Positions 42,563-50,453 of a stretch of 64,000 bases of DNA are shown here, in pieces. How positions within the stretch are numbered: the first letter of the stretch is position 1; each line of letters opens with the position of its first letter. The position numbers were made by a program, and so were the translations under genes. The stretch is taken from NCBI GenBank assembly GCA_965199975.1, contig OZ241340.1, forward strand, positions 434,001 to 498,000. Reading direction: 5' to 3'. The notes beneath the pieces are model-generated. The model did not search any database and was not told where the DNA came from. It was given only the letters and a program-made list of their open reading frames with translations. The DNA comes from JASLDZ01 sp965199975. Its GTDB lineage: Bacteria; Pseudomonadota; Alphaproteobacteria; Caulobacterales; Caulobacteraceae.

Positions 42563-45511
42563 GTGACATCCACCGATCAGGAGCCGGCGCCCGAAGACGC
42601 CGGGTGGACGCTCGCGCGCGACGCCGCCCAGACGGACGTGGCGGCTCGCCTGCAGGAGGAGAGCCTGTTCGCACTCGCCGACGGCGTGCTGGGCGTGCGC
42701 GGGGGCGCCGAGGAGTTGGAGGGCGTCGGCGGCGTCTTCCTCAACGCCGTCTTCGATCGCACCCCGATCGTCTACCACGAGCGCTTTCCAGGCTTCGCCC
42801 GCGCCTCCGACACCCGCGTGCCGGTGGCCGACCCGCTGGGCGTGCAGATCGAGGTGGGTGGCGTGCGGCTCGCACGCGAACACCTGGAGGCCGCCGAGCG
42901 CAGGCTCGACCTGCGCACCGGCGAGCTGGTGCGGCGCGCACGCTACCGCTGCGCGGCCGGCATGCTGGAGATCGAGGCGTCGCGGGTGGTCTCCGGCGGG
43001 GGCCTCATGGCGCGCAGGCTCAGCCTGCGCTCGATCGACGTGGCGGCGCCCGTGCGCCTCACAGCTTGGCTGGCGCCGGGCCGCGCCGCCACGCCGCAGA
43101 GCGACGATCCGCGGTTCGGCGCCGGTCAAGGCGCCGCGCTTCGCACGCTGCACGCCGCGGTCGAGGGTGCGAAGGCGGCCTTGCTTCAGGCGGCGCAGCA
43201 CGGCGAGCGCGCCGCCGCATGTGCGGTCGAGCACCACGCGCGCGGCGCGGCGCTGGAGGCCGCCGCATCGGGCGTCGCGGGCGGCGCCGCGCGCATCGTC
43301 TTCGCCGGCGATCTGGCGCCAGGCGGATCGATCGATCTCGAGACCGTGGCCGCCTACGCGCCCGGGACCTTGAAGTCGGCCGAGACCGGCGCGCTGGCGC
43401 ATGAGGCGGCGCGCCGGATCGCCGGCGCCGCCGTGTCGACCCTGCGCAGGGCCGCGAAGGAGGAGCTGGCAGCCTTCTGGCGCTCAGCCGACGTCCATGC
43501 CGGCGAGGACGCCGCCCTCGGGCGCGCGCTCCGCTTCAACCTGCTGCAGCTGCGCCAATCGGCGCCGCAGGACGGCCTCACCGGCCTGGCCGCCAAGGGT
43601 CTCACCGGCGAGGGCTACGAAGGCCACACCTTCTGGGACTCCGAGGCTTTCGCGCTTCCCGTGTTGGCGCTCACCGCCCCAGAGCGCGCGCTCAGCCAGC
43701 TGCGCTTTCGCGTGCGAACGCTGGACCGCGCGCGCGTACACGCCCGCGAGCTGAACTTCGCCGCAGGCGCGCTCTACCCGTGGCGCACCATAGCCGGCGA
43801 CGAGGGTTCGGCCTATTTCCTCTCCGGCTCGGCCCAGCTGCACATCAACGCCGACATCGCCGACGCCGTGCGCGTCTACGACCGCGCCAGCGGCGACGAC
43901 GCCTTCGTGCTGGGCGAGGCGGCCGAGATGGTGTGGGAGACCGCGCGCATCTGGCTGCAGGCGGGCGCATTCGACGCGCGCCTCGGGGGCGCCTTCCGCA
44001 TCTGCGGCGTGACGGGCCCGGACGAATACAGCGCGCTCGTCGACGACGACCATTTCACCAACCGCATGGCGCGTCGGCACCTGCGCTTCGCTCTGGAGCT
44101 GGCCCGGCGTGCGGACCGGCATGCACCCTGTGCGCCCGACGCCGAGGAACAGTCCACCTGGGCGCGGGCGGCCGAGACCATGCACCTGCCCGTCGATCCC
44201 ACTCTCGGCGTGCACCTGCAGGACGCCGCCTTCCTCGACAAGGCGGCGTGGGTCTTCCGCGAGGATCGCGCCGACCGGCCGCTGCTGCTCCACTACCACC
44301 CCCTGACCTTGTATCGCCATCAGGTGATCAAGCAGGCCAGCGTGGTGCAGGCGCACGCTCAGGACCCCCAGGGCGCCGGGCGGGCGCAGAAGCGGCGTGA
44401 CCTGAATTTCTACACGCCGCGGACGGCGCACGACTCCACCCTCTCCGCCGCCGCCCACGCCGTGGTGGCCGCCGCGGTCGGCCAGGCGGCGCAGGCGCTG
44501 GGCTTCCTGCGCGCCAGCGTGCTGGTCGATCTCGACGACCTGCACGGCAACGCCGCCCATGGCCTGCACATGGCGGCGATGGCGGGCGGTTGGCAGGCGC
44601 TGGCGATGGGCTTCGCGGGTCTGACGATCACCGGCGACGGCGGACTCGACTTTCTGCCCCAGGCGCCCGCCGGGCTGCCCCGCTACGGTTTCGGCCTGGT
44701 CTGGCGCGGCGCGCGCCTGCGGGTGGAGGTGGACGGGCCGACCGTGCTCTACGCCCTGGCGGCCGAAGGACCCGCGTTGACTCTTCGCCACGACGGCGTG
44801 GTCCTGAGCCTTCGGCCGGGCGAGGCCGCGAGGCGCCCGACCCTCGTGGTCGGCGACGCGCCGAAGGGGCGCATCCAGGGCCTCGCCTTCGACCTCGACG
44901 GGGTGCTGACCGACACGGCGCGGGCTCATTACACCGCCTGGAAAGCCATCGCCGACGCGCTGGGCGCCCCCTTCGACGAGACGGTCAACGAGGCGCTCAA
45001 GGGCGTCGACCGCATGGGCTCGCTCGACCTGATCCTGGCGACGGCGCCCCGCGCCGTGTCGTCGAGCGAGCGCGAGGCGCTGGCCGCACGCAAGAACGCC
45101 CATTACGGCGAGCTGATCTCGCACTTCGGCCCGGGCGACCTCCTTCCCGGCGCGCGCGCGGCGCTGGAGCTGGCGCGCGCGCGGGCGCTCCCCACCGCCC
45201 TGGCCTCGGCCAGTCGCAATGCGCCTGAGCTGCTGGCGCGCCTGGGCGTGGCCCACCTGTTCGATGCGGTCGTCGACCCGACGTCGGTGTCGCGCGGCAA
45301 GCCCGACCCAGCCATCTTCCTCGCCGCCGCGCGCGCCCTGCACGTCGCGCCGAAAGACTGCCTGGCGTTCGAGGATGCCCGGGCCGGCGTCGCCGCCATC
45401 AAGGCTGCGGGCATGACCGCGGTGGGCATCGGCGACGCCCAGGCGCTGCGAGGGGCGGACGTGGTCGCCCCCGACCTTGCAAGCGTCGACTGGGAGCGTC
45501 TGCTCGCCTGA
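42563..45511 (+). CDS. GH65 disaccharide phosphorylase fused to beta-phosphoglucomutase
   Basis: A 982-residue fusion with a GTG start. Residues 1 to about 765 form a GH65 phosphorylase (maltose, trehalose or kojibiose type): GYEGHTFWDSEAFALPVL (about 352-369) marks the family and GVTGPDEY carries the general acid Glu488. Residues 772-982 form a HAD protein: FDLDGVLTDTA (about 774-784) has the nucleophile Asp, and SVSRGKPDPAIFLAA (about 908-922) has the conserved Lys. Together they would phosphorolyse a disaccharide to beta-glucose 1-phosphate and convert it to glucose 6-phosphate in one protein. These are usually separate neighbouring genes. Confidence 0.92.
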   Translation: MTSTDQEPAPEDAGWTLARDAAQTDVAARLQEESLFALADGVLGVRGGAEELEGVGGVFLNAVFDRTPIVYHERFPGFARASDTRVPVADPLGVQIEVGGVRLAREHLEAAERRLDLRTGELVRRARYRCAAGMLEIEASRVVSGGGLMARRLSLRSIDVAAPVRLTAWLAPGRAATPQSDDPRFGAGQGAALRTLHAAVEGAKAALLQAAQHGERAAACAVEHHARGAALEAAASGVAGGAARIVFAGDLAPGGSIDLETVAAYAPGTLKSAETGALAHEAARRIAGAAVSTLRRAAKEELAAFWRSADVHAGEDAALGRALRFNLLQLRQSAPQDGLTGLAAKGLTGEGYEGHTFWDSEAFALPVLALTAPERALSQLRFRVRTLDRARVHARELNFAAGALYPWRTIAGDEGSAYFLSGSAQLHINADIADAVRVYDRASGDDAFVLGEAAEMVWETARIWLQAGAFDARLGGAFRICGVTGPDEYSALVDDDHFTNRMARRHLRFALELARRADRHAPCAPDAEEQSTWARAAETMHLPVDPTLGVHLQDAAFLDKAAWVFREDRADRPLLLHYHPLTLYRHQVIKQASVVQAHAQDPQGAGRAQKRRDLNFYTPRTAHDSTLSAAAHAVVAAAVGQAAQALGFLRASVLVDLDDLHGNAAHGLHMAAMAGGWQALAMGFAGLTITGDGGLDFLPQAPAGLPRYGFGLVWRGARLRVEVDGPTVLYALAAEGPALTLRHDGVVLSLRPGEAARRPTLVVGDAPKGRIQGLAFDLDGVLTDTARAHYTAWKAIADALGAPFDETVNEALKGVDRMGSLDLILATAPRAVSSSEREALAARKNAHYGELISHFGPGDLLPGARAALELARARALPTALASASRNAPELLARLGVAHLFDAVVDPTSVSRGKPDPAIFLAAARALHVAPKDCLAFEDARAGVAAIKAAGMTAVGIGDAQALRGADVVAPDLASVDWERLLA

Positions 45512-45936
45512 CTCAGGTCCGCGCCTGGCGGAACGCGGCCGCGCCCGAAGCTTGGGCGCGAGGAGGAACGCCCTGTCACCGCGCCGCCCCTCTAGCGCGT
45601 CCGCGCACTCCGCATCGTCGTCAGCCGCAGGAGGATCGGTTCGGCGCACGCGGGGTCGGCGGCCAGCGTCGGAAGGCGAGGCGCGCGCTGCCATTCCGGA
45701 TGCGGTCACCCCCCCGCCTCTGCTGACGCCCCTTGCGTGGCTTGACCCGGCGCACAAGGTGTGGTGACGCTGAGCGCGCCGGTGCTGGCTGCGCCGGACC
45801 CCGCCTCCAGCCCTCCGCTTGCCGCCGCCCCTCGCGCGGCCCGGCGGACCAGACCGTCATCCCATCCTCGCGGCGATGTACGCCGCCCGTCGTGCCGCCC
45901 CCTTGCGCGGCCGACCGCCTGAAGAGCCCGGACCCG
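45512..45936. other. Leader region upstream of rho
   Basis: About 425 bp between the GH65 fusion and rho. The rho frame stays open back to 45733 with C-rich, Arg/Pro-rich codons, but this part does not look like Rho. The long C-rich leader could serve for transcriptional autoregulation by Rho, as known in other bacteria; nothing here proves it. No RNA gene was seen. Confidence 0.5.
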
Positions 45937-47331
45937 ATGTCAGAGACCACCCTCACGCTGCCTAGCCTGCAAGGCAAGCCGCGCGTGCCCGACATGCCGC
46001 CCGAGCCGCCGCCGCCCGCGCCGGTGGTCGAGCCGGCCGAACCGCTGAAGACGCCCGAGGACGGGCTGAAGCACATCTCGCTCGCCGAGCTGAAGGACCG
46101 CACCTCCGCCGAGCTCGTCGCCTACGCCGAGGCGCTGGAGCTGGAGAACGCCAACTCCATGCGCCGCCAGGAGCTGCTGTTCGCCATCCTCAAGGAGCTG
46201 GCCGACGAGGGGGTCGACGTGTCGGGCTCCGGCACCCTCGAGGTGGTGCAGGACGGGTTCGGCTACCTGCGCGCGTCGGAGGCCAACTACCTGCCGGGGC
46301 CGGACGACATCTACGTCTCGCCCTCGCAGATCCGCCGCTTCGCCCTGCGCACCGGCGACTCCATCGAGGGCGCGGTGCGCTCTCCGCGCGAGGGCGAGCG
46401 GTACTTCGCGCTCACCAGCGTGACCGCCGTCAACTTCGAGCCGCCGGAGAACGTGCGCACCAAGGTGGCGTTCGACAACCTGACGCCGCTCTACCCCAAC
46501 CGCCGCATCACCATGGAGCTGCCCGACCCCACGGTGAAGGACCGCTCGGGCCGGGTGATCGACATCGTGGCCCCCATCGGCATGGGCCAGCGCTGCCTGA
46601 TCGTGGCCCCGCCGCGGGTGGGCAAGACGGTGATGCTGCAGAACATCGCCAAGTCGATCGAGACCAACCACCCCGAGTGCTACCTGATGGTGCTGCTCAT
46701 CGACGAGCGCCCCGAGGAAGTCACCGACATGCAGCGTACGGTGAAGGGCGAGGTGGTCAGCTCCACCTTCGACGAGCCCGCCACCCGCCACGTGGCCGTG
46801 GCCGAGATGGTGATCGAGAAGGCCAAGCGCCTCGTCGAGGCCAAGCGCGACGTGGTGATCCTGCTCGACAGCGTCACGCGCCTGGGCCGCGCCTACAACA
46901 CCACCGTGCCGAGCTCCGGCAAGGTGCTGACCGGCGGCGTGGACGCCAACGCCCTGCAGCGGCCCAAGCGCTTCTTCGGCGCGGCGCGCAACGTGGAGGA
47001 GGGCGGCAGCCTCACCATCATCGCCACGGCGCTGATCGACACCGGCTCGCGCATGGACGAAGTGATCTTCGAGGAGTTCAAGGGCACCGGCAACAGCGAG
47101 ATCGTGCTCGACCGCAAGGTGGCCGACAAGCGCATCTTCCCGGCCATCGACGTGTTGAAGAGCGGCACCCGTAAGGAAGAGCTGATCACCGATCGCGCCA
47201 ATCTGCAGAAGACCTACATCCTGCGCCGCATCCTCAACCCGATGGGGCCGCAGGACGCGATCGAGTTCCTGCTCGACAAGATGCGCCAGTCCAAGACCAA
47301 CGGCGACTTCTTCCAGTCGATGAACACCTGA
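45937..47331 (+). CDS. rho: Transcription termination factor Rho
   Basis: A 464-residue hexameric RNA helicase, with a Pro-rich N-terminal lead of about 45 residues before the Rho N-terminal domain (ISLAELKDRTSAELVAYAE). The RNA-binding cold-shock-like domain has DGFGYLRASEANYLPGPDDIYVSPSQIRRFALRTGD in pattern. The motor has Walker A PPRVGKTVM (about residues 224-232) and the Q-loop and R-loop blocks (TSTFDEPATRH, GGVDANALQRPKRFFGAARN). The start at 45937 is taken because the SETTLTLPSL lead begins the conserved protein. In Caulobacter rho is near the origin-proximal mnmE-parAB genes, as here. Confidence 0.96.
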   Translation: MSETTLTLPSLQGKPRVPDMPPEPPPPAPVVEPAEPLKTPEDGLKHISLAELKDRTSAELVAYAEALELENANSMRRQELLFAILKELADEGVDVSGSGTLEVVQDGFGYLRASEANYLPGPDDIYVSPSQIRRFALRTGDSIEGAVRSPREGERYFALTSVTAVNFEPPENVRTKVAFDNLTPLYPNRRITMELPDPTVKDRSGRVIDIVAPIGMGQRCLIVAPPRVGKTVMLQNIAKSIETNHPECYLMVLLIDERPEEVTDMQRTVKGEVVSSTFDEPATRHVAVAEMVIEKAKRLVEAKRDVVILLDSVTRLGRAYNTTVPSSGKVLTGGVDANALQRPKRFFGAARNVEEGGSLTIIATALIDTGSRMDEVIFEEFKGTGNSEIVLDRKVADKRIFPAIDVLKSGTRKEELITDRANLQKTYILRRILNPMGPQDAIEFLLDKMRQSKTNGDFFQSMNT

Positions 47332-47477
47332 AGTCTGCCAGTCGCGCACCTACCTCTCACCAATGTGGGGTGAACGCGTCACGATCATGGCGCGGCCGAC
47401 AACAAAGGGCGACCTTCGCGCGTTATCCTTGGGAACATGCGCGAGCGCCGACGCCTGCGTGCACCAGAGGACTTTTC

Positions 47478-47957
47478 ATGCTTCGCCACGCCCTGCCCGC
47501 CATCGCCGCCGTCGCCCTCCTCGGTGCGGGCGCCGCCCCCGCCCAGACGGCGCCGGCCCCCGCCGCCCACCCAACTCATCAGGCGCATGGCGACATACAC
47601 GCGCGGATGGAGGCGATGCGCCAGGAGCGGCTGAACAACCTGCACACCGTGCTGCGCCTGCGGCCGAGCCAGGACGGCGCCTGGCGGGCCTTCGTGCAGA
47701 ACACCACCATGGACCGCGCCGAATGGGGCGACTCGCGTCAGCAGATGGACGCCATGAGCAGCATGACCACGCCCCAGCGGCTGGACATGATGGTGCAGCA
47801 CATGGACCAGCACGCCGCCAACTTCCACAAGCGCGCTGACGCCACCAAGGCCTTCTACGCCCAACTCTCGCCCGAGCAGCAGAAGGTGTTCGACGCCTCG
47901 ATGGATTTGCAGCACCAGGGCCGCGGCCATGGACATATGCGCCATCACGGCAGGTGA
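47478..47957 (+). CDS. Spy/CpxP-family periplasmic protein
   Basis: A 159-residue protein with a signal peptide (MLRHALPAIAAVALLGAGAA, cleavage near APAQ). The mature part is helical, with the two LTxxQ-type repeats in altered form (LRPSQDGAW at about residue 63 and LSPEQQKVFD at about 134). The tail is rich in Gly, His and Arg (QHQGRGHGHMRHHGR). Such proteins act as periplasmic refolding or metal-stress chaperones in other bacteria. AGAGGA precedes the ATG. The His-rich ends could bind metal. Confidence 0.75.
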   Translation: MLRHALPAIAAVALLGAGAAPAQTAPAPAAHPTHQAHGDIHARMEAMRQERLNNLHTVLRLRPSQDGAWRAFVQNTTMDRAEWGDSRQQMDAMSSMTTPQRLDMMVQHMDQHAANFHKRADATKAFYAQLSPEQQKVFDASMDLQHQGRGHGHMRHHGR

Positions 47958-48019
47958 TGGCGGGCGCGCCGCCTGCTTCCTTCGGGGGGCGTCGCGCTCG
48001 CATCATCGCATCGCTGCGA

Positions 48020-48733
48020 TCAGCCCAGGTTGAGCCTCAGGAAGTCATGGGTACGTTGGTCGGCGGCCTGGGCGTCAGCCGCATCGTAGTGTGAGCCGCC
48101 CTCCCGGGCGAAGGCGTGGCCTCGCCCGGGGTAGACGAACACCTCAGTTTTATCGTCGCCAGCGAAGGCGTCCTTGATCTTAACCTGGGCTTCCGGGCCG
48201 ATGTACTCATCGGCGCCGGCCAAGTGGATCAGGATGGGGCAGGAGATATCGTCCACCGCGTCGAGATGTTGGTCCATACCGCCGCCGTAGTAGACGACGG
48301 CGCAATCCGGATCGGCGCGTTCCGCCGTGAGGAAGGTGAGAAGTCCACCGAGGCAGTGTCCCATCACCGCCACCTTGCCGTTCACTCCCGGGAGCTTGCG
48401 CACGGCGGCGAGCGTGGCCGCGATGTCGGCCACGCCCCGTCCGGGATCGAAACCGCGGTACAGCTCGAACGCGCGCTCGAGATCGGCCGGCTTGCGGTCG
48501 TCGAGGTCGACGCCGGGCTTCGTGCGCCAGAAGAGGTCGGGCGCCACGGCGTAGAAGCCGGAGGCGGCGAGGCTCTCGGCCACCTCCACCACATTGCGGT
48601 TCACCCCGAAGATCTCCTGGATCACGATCACCGCGGGCCGCGGCCCCTGGCCCTGTTCCTGGTCGACAGGGCGACGCACGAGCGCCTCGAACGACCCGTC
48701 CGGTCCGCTGACGGTCATGGTCTCGCCGTGCAT
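48020..48733 (-). CDS. Dienelactone hydrolase family protein
   Basis: A 237-residue alpha/beta hydrolase. IVIQEIFGVNRNV (about residues 37-49) is the strand/loop with the oxyanion Glu-Ile. GHCLGG (about 127-132) holds the nucleophilic Cys as in dienelactone hydrolase, with Asp in GADEYIGP and His in YPGRGHAF (about 206-213). The normal substrate in the family is a dienelactone, but many members have other roles. The start at 48733 follows AGGAGCC and removes a lead seen at 48784. It lies between rho and mnmE on the opposite strand. Confidence 0.88.
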   Translation of the reverse strand: MHGETMTVSGPDGSFEALVRRPVDQEQGQGPRPAVIVIQEIFGVNRNVVEVAESLAASGFYAVAPDLFWRTKPGVDLDDRKPADLERAFELYRGFDPGRGVADIAATLAAVRKLPGVNGKVAVMGHCLGGLLTFLTAERADPDCAVVYYGGGMDQHLDAVDDISCPILIHLAGADEYIGPEAQVKIKDAFAGDDKTEVFVYPGRGHAFAREGGSHYDAADAQAADQRTHDFLRLNLG

Positions 48734-48818
48734 CTTGAAGGCTCCTGGCTTGGGGTCGGGCGACGAGGATGATAGCTCGTGCAAACGCGCCTCCCACGCC
48801 GCTGTTCACGAGACCCCG

Positions 48819-49073
48819 ATGAAGGTGACCTTCGAAATCGACTGCACGCCAGTGGAGGCGCGGGCCTTCCTGGGCCTGCCCGACGTCACCCCGCTGAACG
48901 AGCACGTGGTGGGCGAGATGCAGCGCCGGATGGACGCCAACATCAGCGCGTTGGAGCCCGAGGCGCTGATGAAGAACTGGATGGCGCTGGGCGGCCAGGC
49001 GCAGGAACAGTTCACCAAGCTGATGAGCGCCGCGGTGGGTGGATCCCTGGGGCGCCCGCCCGGAGCGACGTGA
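48819..49073 (+). CDS. DUF6489 family protein
   Basis: An 84-residue protein starting MKVTFEIDCTPVEARAFLGLPD, a segment conserved in alphaproteobacterial proteins of DUF6489. It continues with a helical stretch (VGEMQRRMDANISALEPEALMKNWM, in pattern) and a Gly-rich end. The function is unknown. The stop overlaps the mnmE GTG start (GTGA), which is the expected order in Caulobacterales. The charge pattern suggests a protein-interaction helix. Confidence 0.75.
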   Translation: MKVTFEIDCTPVEARAFLGLPDVTPLNEHVVGEMQRRMDANISALEPEALMKNWMALGGQAQEQFTKLMSAAVGGSLGRPPGAT

Positions 49074-50368
49074 CGGGCACGATCTTCGCGCTGGCGACCC
49101 CGCCCGGCCGCTCGGCGGTGGCGGTGGTGCGGCTGTCAGGCCCGGCGAGCGCCGAGGCGCTGCGAGCGCTGACGGGAGGCGCGCTCCCGTCCCCGCGCCG
49201 CGCCTCCCTGCGGCGCCTGCGCGACGAGGACGACACGACGCTCGACCAGGCGCTCGTGCTGTGGACGCCCGGCCCCGGCAGCTACACCGGCGAGGACGCC
49301 GCCGAACTGCACCTGCACGGCGGCCCCGCTGTCGTCACAGCCGTGCTGGACGCGTTGGCCCGCCTCGGCCTGCGCGCGGCCGAGCCTGGGGACTTCACCC
49401 GCCGCGCCTTCGCCAACGGCCGCATGGACCTGACCGAGGCCGAGGCCGTCGCAGATCTGGTCGACGCCGAGACCGACGCCCAGCGTCGCCAGGCGCTCGC
49501 GCAGCTTGGCGGGGCCCTGTCGCTGCGCCACGCCCAGTGGCGCGACTGGTTGCTCGAAGCCGCCGCCCAGCTCGAGGCCGCCGTCGACTTCCCCGACGAG
49601 GAGGTGCCCGCCGATGTCGCCGCCCGCGCCGCGCCGCCCCTGCAGCGCCTGCGCGCCGACCTCCTCGCCGCCCTCGACGACCGGCGCGGCGAAAGGGTGC
49701 GCGATGGTTTCCGCATCGCCCTGATCGGCGCGCCCAACGCCGGAAAGTCGAGCCTGCTCAACGCCCTGGCGGGCCGTGACGCGGCGATCGTCACGCCCGT
49801 TCCCGGCACCACGCGCGACGTGGTCGAGGTGGTGCTCGATATCGCCGGACGCCGGGTCGTGCTGGCCGACACCGCGGGCCTGCGCGAGACGTCCGATGTG
49901 ATCGAGGCCGAGGGTGTGCGGCGCGCCCGGGCCTGGGCACGGGCGGCGGACCTGCGCCTGTGGGTGGTCGCCCCCGACGACCCGCCGGAGCCGCCTGCAG
50001 AGTTTCGAACGCACGACCTGCAGGTGTTCAGCAAGGCGGACCTGGCGCGCCGGCGTTCGCCGGGCGGGATCGACGCCTCCGTTGTCGCGGATGGCGGCCT
50101 GGACGCCCTCGGCGCGGCTCTGCGCGCCTGCGTGGTCGAGGCCACGGGCGGCGACGCCCCCGCCCTCGTCACCCACGCCCGCCATCGCGAGAGCATAGCC
50201 GCCGCGCTCGCCGAAGCGGATCGCGCCCTGGAAGTCGCGGCCCGCTCGCCTGAACTCGCGGCGGAGAGCGTGCGCCTGGCGGCGCGGGCGCTCGGACGCC
50301 TTACCGGAGAGGTGGACCCCGAAGCGGTGCTCGACCGCGTGTTCTCGACCTTCTGCATCGGCAAATAG
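49070..50368 (+). CDS. mnmE: tRNA uridine-5-carboxymethylaminomethyl(34) synthesis GTPase
   Basis: A 432-residue GTPase that works with MnmG to modify the wobble uridine of tRNA. The N-terminal tetrahydrofolate-binding domain has IFALATPPGRSAVAVVRLSGP and YTGEDAAELHLHGG. The G domain runs from about residue 215: GAPNAGKSS (P loop), GTTRDVV (switch I), DTAGLRE (G3) and SKAD (G4 in place of NKxD). The C-terminal CIGK (the end of the protein) carries the catalytic Cys. GTG start overlapping the DUF6489 stop; followed by mnmG after 85 bp. Confidence 0.95.
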   Translation: MTGTIFALATPPGRSAVAVVRLSGPASAEALRALTGGALPSPRRASLRRLRDEDDTTLDQALVLWTPGPGSYTGEDAAELHLHGGPAVVTAVLDALARLGLRAAEPGDFTRRAFANGRMDLTEAEAVADLVDAETDAQRRQALAQLGGALSLRHAQWRDWLLEAAAQLEAAVDFPDEEVPADVAARAAPPLQRLRADLLAALDDRRGERVRDGFRIALIGAPNAGKSSLLNALAGRDAAIVTPVPGTTRDVVEVVLDIAGRRVVLADTAGLRETSDVIEAEGVRRARAWARAADLRLWVVAPDDPPEPPAEFRTHDLQVFSKADLARRRSPGGIDASVVADGGLDALGAALRACVVEATGGDAPALVTHARHRESIAAALAEADRALEVAARSPELAAESVRLAARALGRLTGEVDPEAVLDRVFSTFCIGK

Positions 50369-50385
50369 CCGCGCGGTAGGGCCGG

Positions 50386-50401
50386 TGTTTCACGTGGAAC
50401 A
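50386..50401. promoter_or_regulatory. parS centromere-like site in the mnmG leader
   Basis: TGTTTCACGTGGAACA, one base from the classical TGTTTCACGTGAAACA parS sequence and matching the parS forms known in Caulobacter. It lies 53 bp upstream of the mnmG start and 2.4 to 3.4 kb from parA and parB. ParB encoded here should nucleate on it. If the longer mnmG frame were used, it would be coding (VFHVEH). Confidence 0.85.
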
Positions 50402-50453
50402 TCCTCGACCCCGAGCCCCCGCCCCTCTATCTCTGCGGCAGCAAGAGGAGGCG

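Noticed and set aside
43484..45757. 757-residue open frame on the minus strand
   Set aside because: Antisense shadow of the GH65-HAD fusion gene, rich in Arg and Gln repeats, no family.
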